From positions 113,783 through 177,782 of the forward strand of contig JAHDDE010000001.1 of assembly GCA_020629515.1 (NCBI GenBank): a stretch of 64,000 nucleotides of DNA, given 5' to 3'. The notes below the pieces were generated by a model that saw only the letters and a list, made by a program, of their open reading frames with translations, ran no database searches and had not been told where the DNA came from. Positions 46,897 to 56,552 of this stretch are shown piece by piece; within the stretch, counting starts at the first letter, position 1, and the number at the start of each line of letters is the position of its first letter. Made by a program: the position numbers and the translations under genes. Origin of the DNA: Saprospiraceae bacterium. Its GTDB lineage: Bacteria > Bacteroidota > Bacteroidia > Chitinophagales > Saprospiraceae.

Positions 46897-49512
46897 GCTT
46901 TGCAAGCTTTCTTCCAATATTTTAATCCTTTCGAGGCCATCGTTTAGTTTCTTTCTTTCATTAGCCACCACAGTTTCGGGAGCGTTGTTTACAAATCGCT
47001 CATTGGCAAGTTTTTTCTCAACAGAAGTTACAAAACCTTTAGCATACTCAAGATCAGCTCTAATTCTTTTCTTTTCTGCCTCCACATCAATTTTTACATC
47101 AAATTGCAAGAAATACTTCTCATTGTCACTCATTAAAGTAGATCCGTTATTTGGCAAATTCTCAACTATTACAACTTCTTTTAAAAAAGCCATCTTCTTA
47201 AGTAACCCTGCCAATCCACTTTTTGCTATGAAATTTGATTCTCCTTTCTCCACAGATAAACTCAGTAAATCTTTGGGTTTTAGTTGATTGGCATTTCGTG
47301 TTTCTCTAATCTTGGAAATCAACCTTTTGAGAATTTCAAAATTGGACAACACATCCAATTTTGTTTCTTTCAGCTTTGGATATCTGGAGATAATACAATC
47401 CTCCCCTTCTGCTCGCTCTTTAAGATTATGCCAAATCTCTTCTGTTACAAAAGGCATCAGAGGATGTAACAGAATACAAATGGTCTCATAAATATCCAGA
47501 GTTGCTTCTAACGTCATTTGATCTATTGGATGTTGATATTCTGGTTTTATCATCTCTAAGAACCACGAACAGAAGTCATTCCATACGACTGAATACAACC
47601 TCATGGTCATGTCTGATAACTTATAGTTAGCATAATCTTTATTGATGTCGCTAATTGTCTGGTTTAACTTTGTCTTCATCCAGTCAATAGCCTGTTGATT
47701 AGACAACGGTGTATCGAGTTTGTGATCGACCTCCCATCCTTTAATTAGGCGTAAAGCATTCCACATTTTATTACAGAAATTACGTCCTTGCTCACATAAC
47801 TTCTCATCAAATAATAAATCTCCACCAGCTGGTGAGGATGATAGTACCCCAAATCTCACACCGTCAGCACCGAAGTCTTCTATAAGCTTTAACGCATCTG
47901 GGCTGTTCCCCAATGACTTGCTCATTTTCCTTCTTTGCTGGTCCCTGACCATACCAGTGAAATATACTTCTTTATACGGCCTCTCTCCTTGCCACTCATA
48001 CCCTGACATGATCATCCTTGCTACCCATAGAAAGATGATATCCCAACCAGTAACTAAGATTGAAGTTGGATAATAATAACTAAGCTCTTTTTCAGAATTA
48101 AATCCATTAAAACAAGTAATTGGCCACAACCAAGACGAGAACCAAGTATCTAATACATCCTCATCTTGCTTTAAATCAGATAGTTGAATATCTTCCCCAA
48201 ACTTCTCTCTTGCAATTTTTAGCGCCTCTTGTGTGGACGTTGCCACCACCACCTCATCTTGGTAATAATATGCAGGAATACGATGTCCCCACCAAAGTTG
48301 TCTTGATATACACCAATCTCGTATATTCTCCATCCAGTGTCTGTACGTATTCTTTTGTCTTTCTGGATGAAATCTTATGTCATCGTCTATCACCGCTTTT
48401 AACGCGGGCTCAGCTAATGATTGCATATTTACATACCATTGCAAAGAAAGTTTTGGTTCTACGACAGCCTGCGTTCGCTCAGAACGACCTACACTGTGGG
48501 TATAGTCCTCTAGTTTATGCAGAGCTCCCAACTCATCCAATTTTTTGATGGCCATTTTCCTTGCTACCACTCTATCTAAACCAATGAACAACCCCGCCCT
48601 GTCACTTATAGTGCCATCATCATTGAGTACATCAATAGTCTCCAATTTATGTCTCTTGCCAATTTCATAGTCATTTGGGTCATGAGCAGGAGTAATTTTC
48701 AATGCTCCAGTACCAAATTCTCGATCAACATAATCGTCAAATATGATAGGCACCACTCTATCAACCATTGGTACAATTACACTTTTCCCATTTAAGTGAA
48801 TATATCTTTCATCCTGAGGATGTACAGCCACAGCAGTATCCCCCATGATAGTTTCAGGTCTTGTAGTCGCTACTATAATGTATTCGTCAGTGCCTTCAAC
48901 TCTATATTTGACCTGACAAAGCTTTGTCGTCTCATCAGAATAAATCACTTCTTCATTAGAGAGTACCGTTTTCCCCTCTGGATCCCAATTTACCATTCGG
49001 TAATCTCGATACAATTTTCCTCGATTATACAAATCCACAAAAGCTTGAATAACAGCTTCTGATCTACTTTCATCCATTGTAAAGGCCGTTCTCTCCCAAT
49101 CACAAGAAGCCCCTAATTTACGTAGTTGCTTAAGTATAATTCCTCCATACTTATCAGTCCAACCCCATGCATGCTCTAAGAATTCTTCTCTGGTCAAATC
49201 TGACTTTTTAATGCCTTTTTCACGAAGCATTCTGACCACCTTTGCTTCTGTTGCAATAGATGCGTGATCAGTACCTGGAACCCAACATGCGTTTTTCCCA
49301 TCTAAGCGAGCCTTTCTAATCAATATGTCCTGAACAGTATTATTCAACATATGCCCCATATGAAGGACGCCAGTCACATTAGGTGGTGGTATAACTATAC
49401 TATAAGCCTCTCTATCATCTGGTTCTGAATGAAAATATCCTTTTTCTTCCCAGTACGCATACCATTTATCTTCAACTTCCGATGGCGTATACCTCGACAT
49501 TAACTCTGACAT
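46888..49512 (-). CDS. valS: valyl-tRNA synthetase
   Basis: This is a class I synthetase of 874 residues. The HIGH motif is HMGH (51-54) in NVTGVLHMGHMLN. The editing (CP1) domain has TTRPETIMGDTAVAVHP, and the KMSKS motif is RRKMSKSLGN. The tRNA-binding anticodon domain and a C-terminal coiled coil (AEKKRIRADLEYAKGFVTSV) complete it. It charges tRNA-Val. lysA lies 8 nt upstream in the same direction, and its end overlaps waaA by 9 bp. Confidence 0.98.
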   Translation of the reverse strand: MSELMSRYTPSEVEDKWYAYWEEKGYFHSEPDDREAYSIVIPPPNVTGVLHMGHMLNNTVQDILIRKARLDGKNACWVPGTDHASIATEAKVVRMLREKGIKKSDLTREEFLEHAWGWTDKYGGIILKQLRKLGASCDWERTAFTMDESRSEAVIQAFVDLYNRGKLYRDYRMVNWDPEGKTVLSNEEVIYSDETTKLCQVKYRVEGTDEYIIVATTRPETIMGDTAVAVHPQDERYIHLNGKSVIVPMVDRVVPIIFDDYVDREFGTGALKITPAHDPNDYEIGKRHKLETIDVLNDDGTISDRAGLFIGLDRVVARKMAIKKLDELGALHKLEDYTHSVGRSERTQAVVEPKLSLQWYVNMQSLAEPALKAVIDDDIRFHPERQKNTYRHWMENIRDWCISRQLWWGHRIPAYYYQDEVVVATSTQEALKIAREKFGEDIQLSDLKQDEDVLDTWFSSWLWPITCFNGFNSEKELSYYYPTSILVTGWDIIFLWVARMIMSGYEWQGERPYKEVYFTGMVRDQQRRKMSKSLGNSPDALKLIEDFGADGVRFGVLSSSPAGGDLLFDEKLCEQGRNFCNKMWNALRLIKGWEVDHKLDTPLSNQQAIDWMKTKLNQTISDINKDYANYKLSDMTMRLYSVVWNDFCSWFLEMIKPEYQHPIDQMTLEATLDIYETICILLHPLMPFVTEEIWHNLKERAEGEDCIISRYPKLKETKLDVLSNFEILKRLISKIRETRNANQLKPKDLLSLSVEKGESNFIAKSGLAGLLKKMAFLKEVVIVENLPNNGSTLMSDNEKYFLQFDVKIDVEAEKKRIRADLEYAKGFVTSVEKKLANERFVNNAPETVVANERKKLNDGLERIKILEESLQSLG

Positions 49513-49520
49513 ATTCTTGA

Positions 49521-50777
49521 TTATACTTTTACTGATTCTGCTCTAAGAACCTCTAATTCAATCTGATTTTTCAACAAATCTTCAAATGTTTCCCTTTGTC
49601 TAATCAGATGCGCCTTACCTTGATATACTAATACTTCTGCAGGTCTAAATCTTGAATTGTAATTAGAACTCATCTGGTAACAATACGCTCCCGCATTCTT
49701 AAAGCATAAGATATCTCCTTCTTGGATTTCGCTTATCTTTCTATTTATCCCGAAAGTATCTGTTTCACAGATATAACCCACGACGGTATAAATCCTACTT
49801 TTTGCATCCGGTTTGCTAAGATTGATGACCTTATGATAAGCATCATAAAACATAGGACGAATCAAATGATTTAATCCAGAGTCAACTCCTGCAAATACTG
49901 TAGATGTAGTTTGTTTAACCACATTCGTTTTCACTAAAAAATATCCTGCCTCACTCACTAAATATTTTCCAGGTTCAAATTTTAAAGTCAAATCCCTTCC
50001 ATATTCTGTGCAAAATTGTCTAAAACGTTTAGTGATCTTTTTGCCTAAATCTTCAATATCCGTCTCTATACCATCGTCTTTATATGGCACTTTAAATCCA
50101 CTACCAAAGTCTAAATACGTCAATTGATCAAAAGATTTGGCCGCATTAAATAAGATTTCTGCACCGTTAAGAAATACCTCGGAGTCCAAAATCTCAGAAC
50201 CCGTGTGCATGTGTAGCCCTTCAACGATCATTCCTGTGGCCTGTACAATTCTCTCAACCAGTGGAAGTTGATACATAGAAATACCAAATTTCGAGTCAAT
50301 ATGACCTGTAGAAATCTTTGAATTTCCCCCAGCCATAATATGCGGATTGACTCTTACACAAATTGGATAATCTGGATATACTTGACCAAATTGTTCTAAT
50401 ATGCTGATGTTATCAATGTTTAACTTAACACCTAAACTTACGGCCTCTTCAATTTCTTCAAAGGAAACACAGTTCGGTGTATATAAAATCTCGTCTGGCA
50501 AAAAACCTGCATGAAGCCCTAATCTCACCTCTTGTATAGATACAGCATCCAATCCTGCACCCATTTTTTTAATCAACTTAAGTATATTGATATTAGTCAA
50601 CGCCTTACACGCATAGTTTATCTTTAAGTCTATGCCTTTGAAGGCATCAACAAGTCTGTCGTATTGTCTTTGAATTATTTCAAAATCATATACATATACT
50701 GGGCAACCATATTCATCGGCGATATCTAAGGCATTCACACCCCCATTCAAAACGTACTGGCCGTTTTTTATTTCCAT
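49521..50777 (-). CDS. lysA: diaminopimelate decarboxylase
   Basis: LysA converts meso-diaminopimelate to lysine. It is a fold-type III PLP enzyme of 418 residues. The PLP lysine is Lys58 in INYACKALTN, HMHTGSEI and the glycine-rich DFGSGFKVPY bind the cofactor phosphate, and the active-site cysteine is in VGYICETDTFG. FEPGKYLVSEAG matches the family. It precedes valS by 8 nt. Confidence 0.96.
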   Translation of the reverse strand: MEIKNGQYVLNGGVNALDIADEYGCPVYVYDFEIIQRQYDRLVDAFKGIDLKINYACKALTNINILKLIKKMGAGLDAVSIQEVRLGLHAGFLPDEILYTPNCVSFEEIEEAVSLGVKLNIDNISILEQFGQVYPDYPICVRVNPHIMAGGNSKISTGHIDSKFGISMYQLPLVERIVQATGMIVEGLHMHTGSEILDSEVFLNGAEILFNAAKSFDQLTYLDFGSGFKVPYKDDGIETDIEDLGKKITKRFRQFCTEYGRDLTLKFEPGKYLVSEAGYFLVKTNVVKQTTSTVFAGVDSGLNHLIRPMFYDAYHKVINLSKPDAKSRIYTVVGYICETDTFGINRKISEIQEGDILCFKNAGAYCYQMSSNYNSRFRPAEVLVYQGKAHLIRQRETFEDLLKNQIELEVLRAESVKV

Positions 50778-50866
50778 GACTTCGTAATTTGTGGCAAAGG
50801 TACAATGAACTTAGATTTAGCACACTCCAATAACAGAAATTACAATAATTAATATCTAAAAATTCC

Positions 50867-51523
50867 CTACTCTACAATACCTTCTGCCTTAAGCCCCGTG
50901 TATCTGCCCGAATTAATGATATTGTACAAAGAATTCATGGTACTAACTGGTCCCAACGAGGCAGCGAGATTCACTAACCAAGCTGGCAATGCACCTCCTG
51001 GGTCTACCCCCATGACATATTCAATTTCTATCCAACCATCCTCTTTAGGAGTCAATGTGTATTGAGAATCAAATCTCGGTATACGCAGAAATCCAGATTT
51101 CCTCTCAATTTTGTCTGGCGTAGCGTATGATATAGTTTTAACAATTTTAGTTACAGGATCTTGTTTTCTTTGATAAAATACCACAAGATCTCTGTCTTTG
51201 ATAGGAAAAGGCATATCAGTACTTAAATAAAAATGAAAACTTCCCGTTTCAGAATGGTCAATTATTTTAGCTTCTATGGTTCTCATCACCCACTCTTCTT
51301 GTGCCTTTACATCTTCAAGTGCCAATACTAATTCTGACAAGGTACTTCTAATTCTACCTTCAACTTTTATTTCTTTAAATTTTGAATCATGAAGTTTCCG
51401 ACCATAAACAACAAGATTTTCTTTCTCTTTTATCAAGTCCCAAGGCTCTTCTGATTGACCAGATAAAATATAACCATGCGAAAACCATATACTTATAATC
51501 AAAAATCTATATAAAAAACTCAT
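50867..51523 (-). CDS. secreted START-domain protein
   Basis: This 218-residue protein has a signal peptide (cut near ILSGQ), then a START/Bet-v1-like lipid-binding domain: EEPWDLIKEKENLVVYGRKL, LSELVLALEDVKAQEEWV, FHFYLSTDMPFPIKDRDLVVF and a long C-terminal helix. START domains bind lipids or sterols in a deep pocket. In bacteria the ligand is seldom known. It is likely periplasmic. It stands alone between lysA (89 nt downstream) and the flavin oxidoreductase. Confidence 0.8.
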   Translation of the reverse strand: MSFLYRFLIISIWFSHGYILSGQSEEPWDLIKEKENLVVYGRKLHDSKFKEIKVEGRIRSTLSELVLALEDVKAQEEWVMRTIEAKIIDHSETGSFHFYLSTDMPFPIKDRDLVVFYQRKQDPVTKIVKTISYATPDKIERKSGFLRIPRFDSQYTLTPKEDGWIEIEYVMGVDPGGALPAWLVNLAASLGPVSTMNSLYNIINSGRYTGLKAEGIVE

Positions 51524-51618
51524 CTACTACGCAATAATACTTGTCCGTATAAGACGCATATCACATGCTAAAAGTTGAGACTTATAACAGTTTTTAATGA
51601 TTTATTAAGAGTTAATTC

Positions 51619-52812
51619 TTACGGTCTCGATTTACCCGTTACCTTTTCATAAACCATCCACGGATCCATATTTGGATCTGCACCTAATCCGGCACCTAAT
51701 CTATGTAATTGAAACATATACCACGGCGTTACCAACATACCGCTCTGATCTATCTTGTCAACACCAGTTTTGATCTGGGGCAAAGTACAATCCTTTCGTA
51801 TACCTTCAATTAACTCCTTAGATACTTGTGGATACATACAAAAAGGTCTGCCTAAGCCAATCATATCAACTTCGCCATTGTCTATTGCTGAAGACATGAT
51901 TTCGGCAGTACGAAATCCTCCAGTCAACATCAAAGGAACTGTAACTTTTTGTTTAACCTTGACGATAAAATCCATAAAATAAGCTTCCCTACTCTTAGTA
52001 CTTTCTTTTTGCATTGTACCTACCATAGCAGCTCTTTCATACGTTCCTCCAGATACTTCGATTAAGTCCATTTTTTCGTCATTAAGCATCTGTATTACTT
52101 CCATTGACTCTTCTTCAGTAAAAGCACCTCGTTGAAAGTCAGCGCTATTTATTTTGATCCCTAATGGAAAATCTGGACCAACTTTAGTTCTCATATTTCT
52201 ATATATCTCGATGGCAAATCTTGCTCGATTCTCTAATGATCCACCCCATTTATCCTTTCTCTTATTAGTCAATCCTGATAAAAACTGGCTTACAAGATAG
52301 CCATGTGCTCCATGTATTTGAGCCCCTTTCATACCAGACTCTTTGGCTATCAAAGCACTATTGCCATATCTGTCTATAACATCCCATATTTCTGCCTCAG
52401 TTAAAGGAGTAGGCTGATTATACACCTTGCTTGGCATAGCGATATCAGAAGCACTAACAGGAGCTTTATCCAGATATTTAGGAGCCTGCCTTCCTGGATG
52501 ATTGATTTGCATCCAGAGTTGGGATCCATGAGCCTGAGCAGCTATAGCCAGTTTCTTATATGACTCTAAATATGTATCGTCTTCTGCTATCATGACATTA
52601 GCGTTAACGAGATGTTTATGATCTATCATGACATTGCCACTAAATATTATGCCTGCCTCACTTTTACCCCACTCTTCATATAGCTTAAAAAGAGCAGGAG
52701 TGGGACAACCATCAGGTGTAGCCATACCTTCGCTCAGGGCAGACTTTGCTATTCGATTCTGTATTTCTACCCCACATGGCAAAGTAATCTTCTTACCAAT
52801 AGATTCTGACAT
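51619..52812 (-). CDS. NADH:flavin oxidoreductase, Old Yellow Enzyme family
   Basis: This is an FMN-dependent TIM-barrel ene-reductase of about 397 residues. Family motifs include NRIAKSALSEGMATPDG, LWMQINHPGRQ, the active-site pair in QIHGAHGYLVSQFLSGLTNKRKD (positions typical of the proton-relay histidines), and WGGSLENRARFAIEI. It lacks the C-terminal iron-sulfur/NAD domain of 2,4-dienoyl-CoA reductases. The ATG at 52812 is preferred over a TTG 51 nt upstream. The natural substrate is unknown. Confidence 0.9.
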   Translation of the reverse strand: MSESIGKKITLPCGVEIQNRIAKSALSEGMATPDGCPTPALFKLYEEWGKSEAGIIFSGNVMIDHKHLVNANVMIAEDDTYLESYKKLAIAAQAHGSQLWMQINHPGRQAPKYLDKAPVSASDIAMPSKVYNQPTPLTEAEIWDVIDRYGNSALIAKESGMKGAQIHGAHGYLVSQFLSGLTNKRKDKWGGSLENRARFAIEIYRNMRTKVGPDFPLGIKINSADFQRGAFTEEESMEVIQMLNDEKMDLIEVSGGTYERAAMVGTMQKESTKSREAYFMDFIVKVKQKVTVPLMLTGGFRTAEIMSSAIDNGEVDMIGLGRPFCMYPQVSKELIEGIRKDCTLPQIKTGVDKIDQSGMLVTPWYMFQLHRLGAGLGADPNMDPWMVYEKVTGKSRP

Positions 52813-52896
52813 GATTGAACTTATTTTATTTGATGAATCACAAAGGAAATTCTTTTCTATCAAATCGTTTAACAGAAAATTAGCGCTGCAACTCGA

Positions 52897-54156
52897 CTAT
52901 TGGCGCATTGCGACTACAGGATCCAATTTGCCAGCTTGGAGAGCGGGAATAGTACCTGCCACAATTCCAACTATAACCGAGACAGAGACACCAATTATCA
53001 CATTTTTTAGTGACAACCATAGTTCAAAAGGAATAACCATGGATATTAATTTCATAAGACCGTAGACCATTGCGAGTCCCATGAGACCACCAAGAATACA
53101 CAGAAAAATAGACTCCATTAAAAATTCCAATAGAATAAATATTTTTTTGGCTCCAAGTGCTTTTTTGACTCCTATAATATTGGTTCTCTCTTTGACAGAA
53201 ACAAACATTATGTTAGCTACGCTAATCATACCAACGAGCAAGGCAAAAATTCCAATTGCAAAACCGGCAATATTTAAAACGCCAAAGAAGCCCGACAAAA
53301 CTTCCTCAAACATGCTTAATTCATTTAAGGCAAAATTTTCCTCCTCCAATGGTTTTAGTCTTCTCACTCCCCTAATTATGCCCGTTAATTCATCTTTAAG
53401 ATCATCAAGTTCAACACCTTCTTTAGCCTTAACCAACAATAACTTCTGATAGTTAAAGCCCTTGGTATAGTCATCAAAACTGTAAAACTTCCTCGTTGTA
53501 TTTAAACCGGTCCAAATGACGTCATCAAAATTGATGAAATTAAAGGGATCATCTCCTTCCTCCTTTAAAATCCCGATCACCTTAAATTTTTGACCTAACA
53601 TTTTAACACTCTTCCCAAGTGCACTTCGCTCACCAAATAGTTCGTCCTTTACTTTGCTTCCTATGATAACCACATTGGATGCATTTCTATATTCTAAATC
53701 AGAAAAATACCGCCCCTCTTCAATTTCCACATTCTGGAGCCTTTGATATTCGTATGTAGTACCCATGTAAAAGGCACCTTCGATACTACTCGACTCATAT
53801 TTGACAGTATTGCCACCTACAAAAAATGCATAAGCAGCACCATCTGCTAAATCAGATCTCCTGGTGATAGCTTCATAATCTCTCATTCCTGGCTCTGGTC
53901 TCCTGAGGTATTTCCAATAATTTCTTTCTGGGTCCTCAGTCCAAGGTTCTCTATCGACATATATTACATCTGATCCTAATTCAGAAAAACCATCTCTGAT
54001 ACTTTTCTCTAAAGAATCTACTGCTGAGAGGACAGCTATAATGCAAAAGATACCAATGGTGATCCCTAGCAATGATAAAAATGTACGAAGTTTATTACTC
54101 AACAATTGAGAAATAGCCATTCGTATACTTTCTAATATAATCTTCAAGATCACCAT
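52897..54156 (-). CDS. MacB/FtsX-family ABC transporter permease
   Basis: This 419-residue protein has the MacB-type layout: an N-terminal membrane helix (TFLSLLGITIGIFCIIAVLSAV), a large periplasmic domain (about 45-280), and three C-terminal helices. LSNKLRTFLSLLGI is the family start, and ALGAKKIFILLEFLMESIFLCILGG precedes the last spans. It would move lipids or peptides or transmit force. No ATPase or membrane-fusion partner is adjacent, so it must share subunits encoded elsewhere. It is divergent from queA. Confidence 0.9.
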   Translation of the reverse strand: MVILKIILESIRMAISQLLSNKLRTFLSLLGITIGIFCIIAVLSAVDSLEKSIRDGFSELGSDVIYVDREPWTEDPERNYWKYLRRPEPGMRDYEAITRRSDLADGAAYAFFVGGNTVKYESSSIEGAFYMGTTYEYQRLQNVEIEEGRYFSDLEYRNASNVVIIGSKVKDELFGERSALGKSVKMLGQKFKVIGILKEEGDDPFNFINFDDVIWTGLNTTRKFYSFDDYTKGFNYQKLLLVKAKEGVELDDLKDELTGIIRGVRRLKPLEEENFALNELSMFEEVLSGFFGVLNIAGFAIGIFALLVGMISVANIMFVSVKERTNIIGVKKALGAKKIFILLEFLMESIFLCILGGLMGLAMVYGLMKLISMVIPFELWLSLKNVIIGVSVSVIVGIVAGTIPALQAGKLDPVVAMRQ

Positions 54157-54322
54157 AAGCTCAAAACTACAATATCTGAATTACAATAATATTTGAAAAA
54201 CAAAATAGATTAAGGAAACCAAATTGGGGATAGATGCATTGATAAAAAGGTATTCAGTTAATATCACTCCCATTATCTGGACAATAAAATGGAAGGAAAT
54301 GAAATGGAAGTACTGAAATTTA

Positions 54323-54330
54323 TATTTTTG
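54323..54330 (+). promoter_or_regulatory. possible -7 promoter element for queA
   Basis: TATTTTTG fits TAnnTTTG, 62 nt before the queA ATG. No -33 TTTG at the expected spacing. The rest of the 236-base divergent gap (54157-54392) shows nothing else I can name. Confidence 0.3.
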
Positions 54331-54392
54331 CGCAAATTTTCAGAAAGTAACGTAAACGAGATTTAAAATTCCGTCTCTAAAAAGAAAAATAT

Positions 54393-55457
54393 ATGAAAGC
54401 TAAGTTATCACAATTTGATTTCGATTTGCCAGAAGAATTGGTTGCAGAATATCCTACAAAAGAAAGAGATGAATCACGATTAATGGTGGTACATAAAGAT
54501 TCAGGGAAAATCGAACATAAGATATTCAAAGATGTGATAGATTATTTTGATGATGGAGACACCTTTATCTTTAATAATACGAAGGTTTTTCCTGCTCGAC
54601 TTTTCGGAATAAAAGAAAAAACAGAAGCCAATATCGAAGTATTCTTGTTAAGAGAGTTGAATAAAGAAAATAAACTTTGGGATGTTTTAGTAGACCCTGC
54701 CCGGAAGATCCGAGTTGGCAATAAGCTTTTTTTTAAAAATGAGGCTGGAGAAAATAGGCTCATAGCTGAAGTTGTAGATAATACTACAAGTAGAGGTAGA
54801 ACAATTAGATTTTACTTTGATGGTACAGATGAGGAGTTTCAAGGCATCTTGGACGAATTAGGACAAACTCCCCTACCAAAATATATCAAGAGAGAGGTTG
54901 AGCCAATCGATATCGAGAGATATCAAACGATATATGCCAAAGAGACAGGTGCGGTGGCAGCTCCTACTGCTGGATTACACTTTAGTCGAGAGCTGATGAA
55001 GCGGTTGGAAATAAAAGGGATAGACTTCGCAGAATTAACATTACATATTGGTTTGGGCACTTTTAGAAGCATAGATGTAGAAGATTTGTCAAAGCACAAA
55101 ATGGATGCCGAATATTTCAAGATAACTCAAGAAGCTATCCAAACCGTAAATAAAGCTAAAGCAGCCAACAAAAAAATATGTGCTGTAGGGACTACAGCCA
55201 TGAGATCCATCGAATCTGCAGTAAGTGCTACGGGCAATCTAAAAATGGCTGAAGGTTGGACTAACAAATTTATTTTTCCACCTCATGAATTCTCCATTGC
55301 TAATAGCATGATCACTAATCTTCATTTACCTAAATCAAGCTTGATTATAATGATCGCTGCTTTTGCAGGTATCGAACTCACTATGGACGCTTATAATGAG
55401 GCTGTCAAGGAAAAATATCGTTTTTTCAGTTATGGAGATGCAATGCTTATCATTTAA
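54393..55457 (+). CDS. queA: S-adenosylmethionine:tRNA ribosyltransferase-isomerase QueA
   Basis: QueA transfers and rearranges the ribosyl group of SAM onto 7-aminomethyl-7-deazaguanine in tRNA to give epoxyqueuosine. The 354 residues contain the family start [38 protein letters not shown], and [10 protein letters not shown]. The C-terminal [18 protein letters not shown] is typical. The length is normal. A DUF2795 gene follows after 137 bases. Confidence 0.97.
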   Translation: MKAKLSQFDFDLPEELVAEYPTKERDESRLMVVHKDSGKIEHKIFKDVIDYFDDGDTFIFNNTKVFPARLFGIKEKTEANIEVFLLRELNKENKLWDVLVDPARKIRVGNKLFFKNEAGENRLIAEVVDNTTSRGRTIRFYFDGTDEEFQGILDELGQTPLPKYIKREVEPIDIERYQTIYAKETGAVAAPTAGLHFSRELMKRLEIKGIDFAELTLHIGLGTFRSIDVEDLSKHKMDAEYFKITQEAIQTVNKAKAANKKICAVGTTAMRSIESAVSATGNLKMAEGWTNKFIFPPHEFSIANSMITNLHLPKSSLIIMIAAFAGIELTMDAYNEAVKEKYRFFSYGDAMLII

Positions 55458-55478
55458 GCGAAATCAATTTAATTGGCT

Positions 55479-55509
55479 CTTGTACAGGAAATAAAATATT
55501 TTACTTTTG
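55479..55509 (+). promoter_or_regulatory. Bacteroidota-type promoter upstream of the DUF2795-cmk pair
   Basis: CTTG (55479-55482) is followed after exactly 19 nt by TACTTTTG (55502-55509), which fits the -33/-7 consensus. The next start codon, the DUF2795 gene, is 85 nt downstream, so the message would have a leader of about 80 nt with no visible structure. Confidence 0.5.
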
Positions 55510-55594
55510 TCGGAATTTTGAGGTATTTAGGAACTTTTGACATCCTCAACATTGTATGTACAGAGTAATTTAATATATCTAAATTTTTTTATTA

Positions 55595-55816
55595 ATGTAT
55601 TGGACATTAGAATTAGCACACCACTTAGAAGATGCCCCTTGGCCAGCTACGAGAGATGAATTGATCGATTATGCGGTAAGATCTGGTGCTCCTCTTGAAG
55701 TTATCGAAAATTTGAATCAGCTGGAGGAGGAAGAAGAGACTTACGAGAACATAGAAGACATCTGGCCTGATTATCCTCGCAAAGACGATTTTTTGTTTAA
55801 TGAAGATGAATATTAA
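55595..55816 (+). CDS. DUF2795-family small protein
   Basis: This 73-residue acidic protein starts MYWTLELAHHLEDAPWPATR. The WPATRDELIDYAVRSGAPLEVIENLNQL pattern matches DUF2795, a helical family found in many bacteria with no known function. The C-terminus is rich in Asp and Glu. Its end overlaps the proposed cmk start by 17 bp, so the two genes are coupled or the cmk start is further downstream. Confidence 0.82.
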   Translation: MYWTLELAHHLEDAPWPATRDELIDYAVRSGAPLEVIENLNQLEEEEETYENIEDIWPDYPRKDDFLFNEDEY

Positions 55817-56552
55817 CCCTTTTTATTATCAGGGAATATTTAAAATTATCCAAGATCAAGCAAATCATATTATAAGATTGAAAGAAAAGCCCATCATAAT
55901 CGCAATTGATGGGCATTCTTCATGTGGTAAATCCACACTTAGTAAAGACCTCGCAAGTGTCCTCTCATATCGTCATATCGATACTGGAGCTATGTATAGA
56001 GCTGTGACATTAGCTTTTTTAGATGGTGAGGTGGATATCGAAAGTGAACAAGAAGTTATTGATTCACTCAAAAATATTAAGGTAGACTTCGAACGTATAG
56101 GTGATCAAAACTGTACATTGTTAAATGGTGCTAATATAGAAAATCAGATCAGAGGACTTAGAGTATCACGTAATGTTAGTGAAGTAGCAGCAAATAGTCA
56201 TGTTAGGAGATTCTTAGTACAGCAACAACAGATGATGGGTCTGCAGAAGGCTATAGTAATGGATGGAAGAGATATAGGAACTGTTGTTTTCCCAAATGCA
56301 GAATTAAAAATATTTATGACTGCATCTATAGAAATAAGAGCTCAACGACGATATCTTGAAATGAAAAAAAAGGGAGCAACAGAAGACTTTGATCAAATCG
56401 CAGCCAATTTAGCCCATAGAGACCATATAGATTCAACAAGAGAAGACTCTCCCCTACTTAGAGCAGAAGATGCTAAAATAATAGACACCTCAGATCTAAC
56501 GAGAGAAGATCAACTGTCATTAGCGCTGAATTTAGCCATTAAGTCTATCTAA
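55800..56552 (+). CDS. cmk: cytidylate kinase
   Basis: Cmk phosphorylates CMP and dCMP. The P-loop is IDGHSSCGKST (38-46), with RHIDTGAMYRAVTLAF, VVMDGRDIGTVVFPNA-type and DSTREDSPL motifs following. The 250 residues include about 26 before the first core strand, longer than usual. A TTG at 55878 would give MKEKPIIIAIDGHS, the normal Cmk start, and other genes here use TTG, so that start is a serious alternative to the ATG at 55800. The gene converges on the CHU_C gene with an 8-bp overlap. Confidence 0.93.
   Translation: MKMNINPFYYQGIFKIIQDQANHIIRLKEKPIIIAIDGHSSCGKSTLSKDLASVLSYRHIDTGAMYRAVTLAFLDGEVDIESEQEVIDSLKNIKVDFERIGDQNCTLLNGANIENQIRGLRVSRNVSEVAANSHVRRFLVQQQQMMGLQKAIVMDGRDIGTVVFPNAELKIFMTASIEIRAQRRYLEMKKKGATEDFDQIAANLAHRDHIDSTREDSPLLRAEDAKIIDTSDLTREDQLSLALNLAIKSI

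Noticed and set aside
46871-47287. 138-residue open frame on the plus strand inside valS
   Set aside because: It is antisense to valS, Ser/Phe-rich from reverse-complement codons, and has no domain.
48120-48548. 142-residue open frame on the plus strand inside valS
   Set aside because: It is antisense to the conserved editing/catalytic region of valS.
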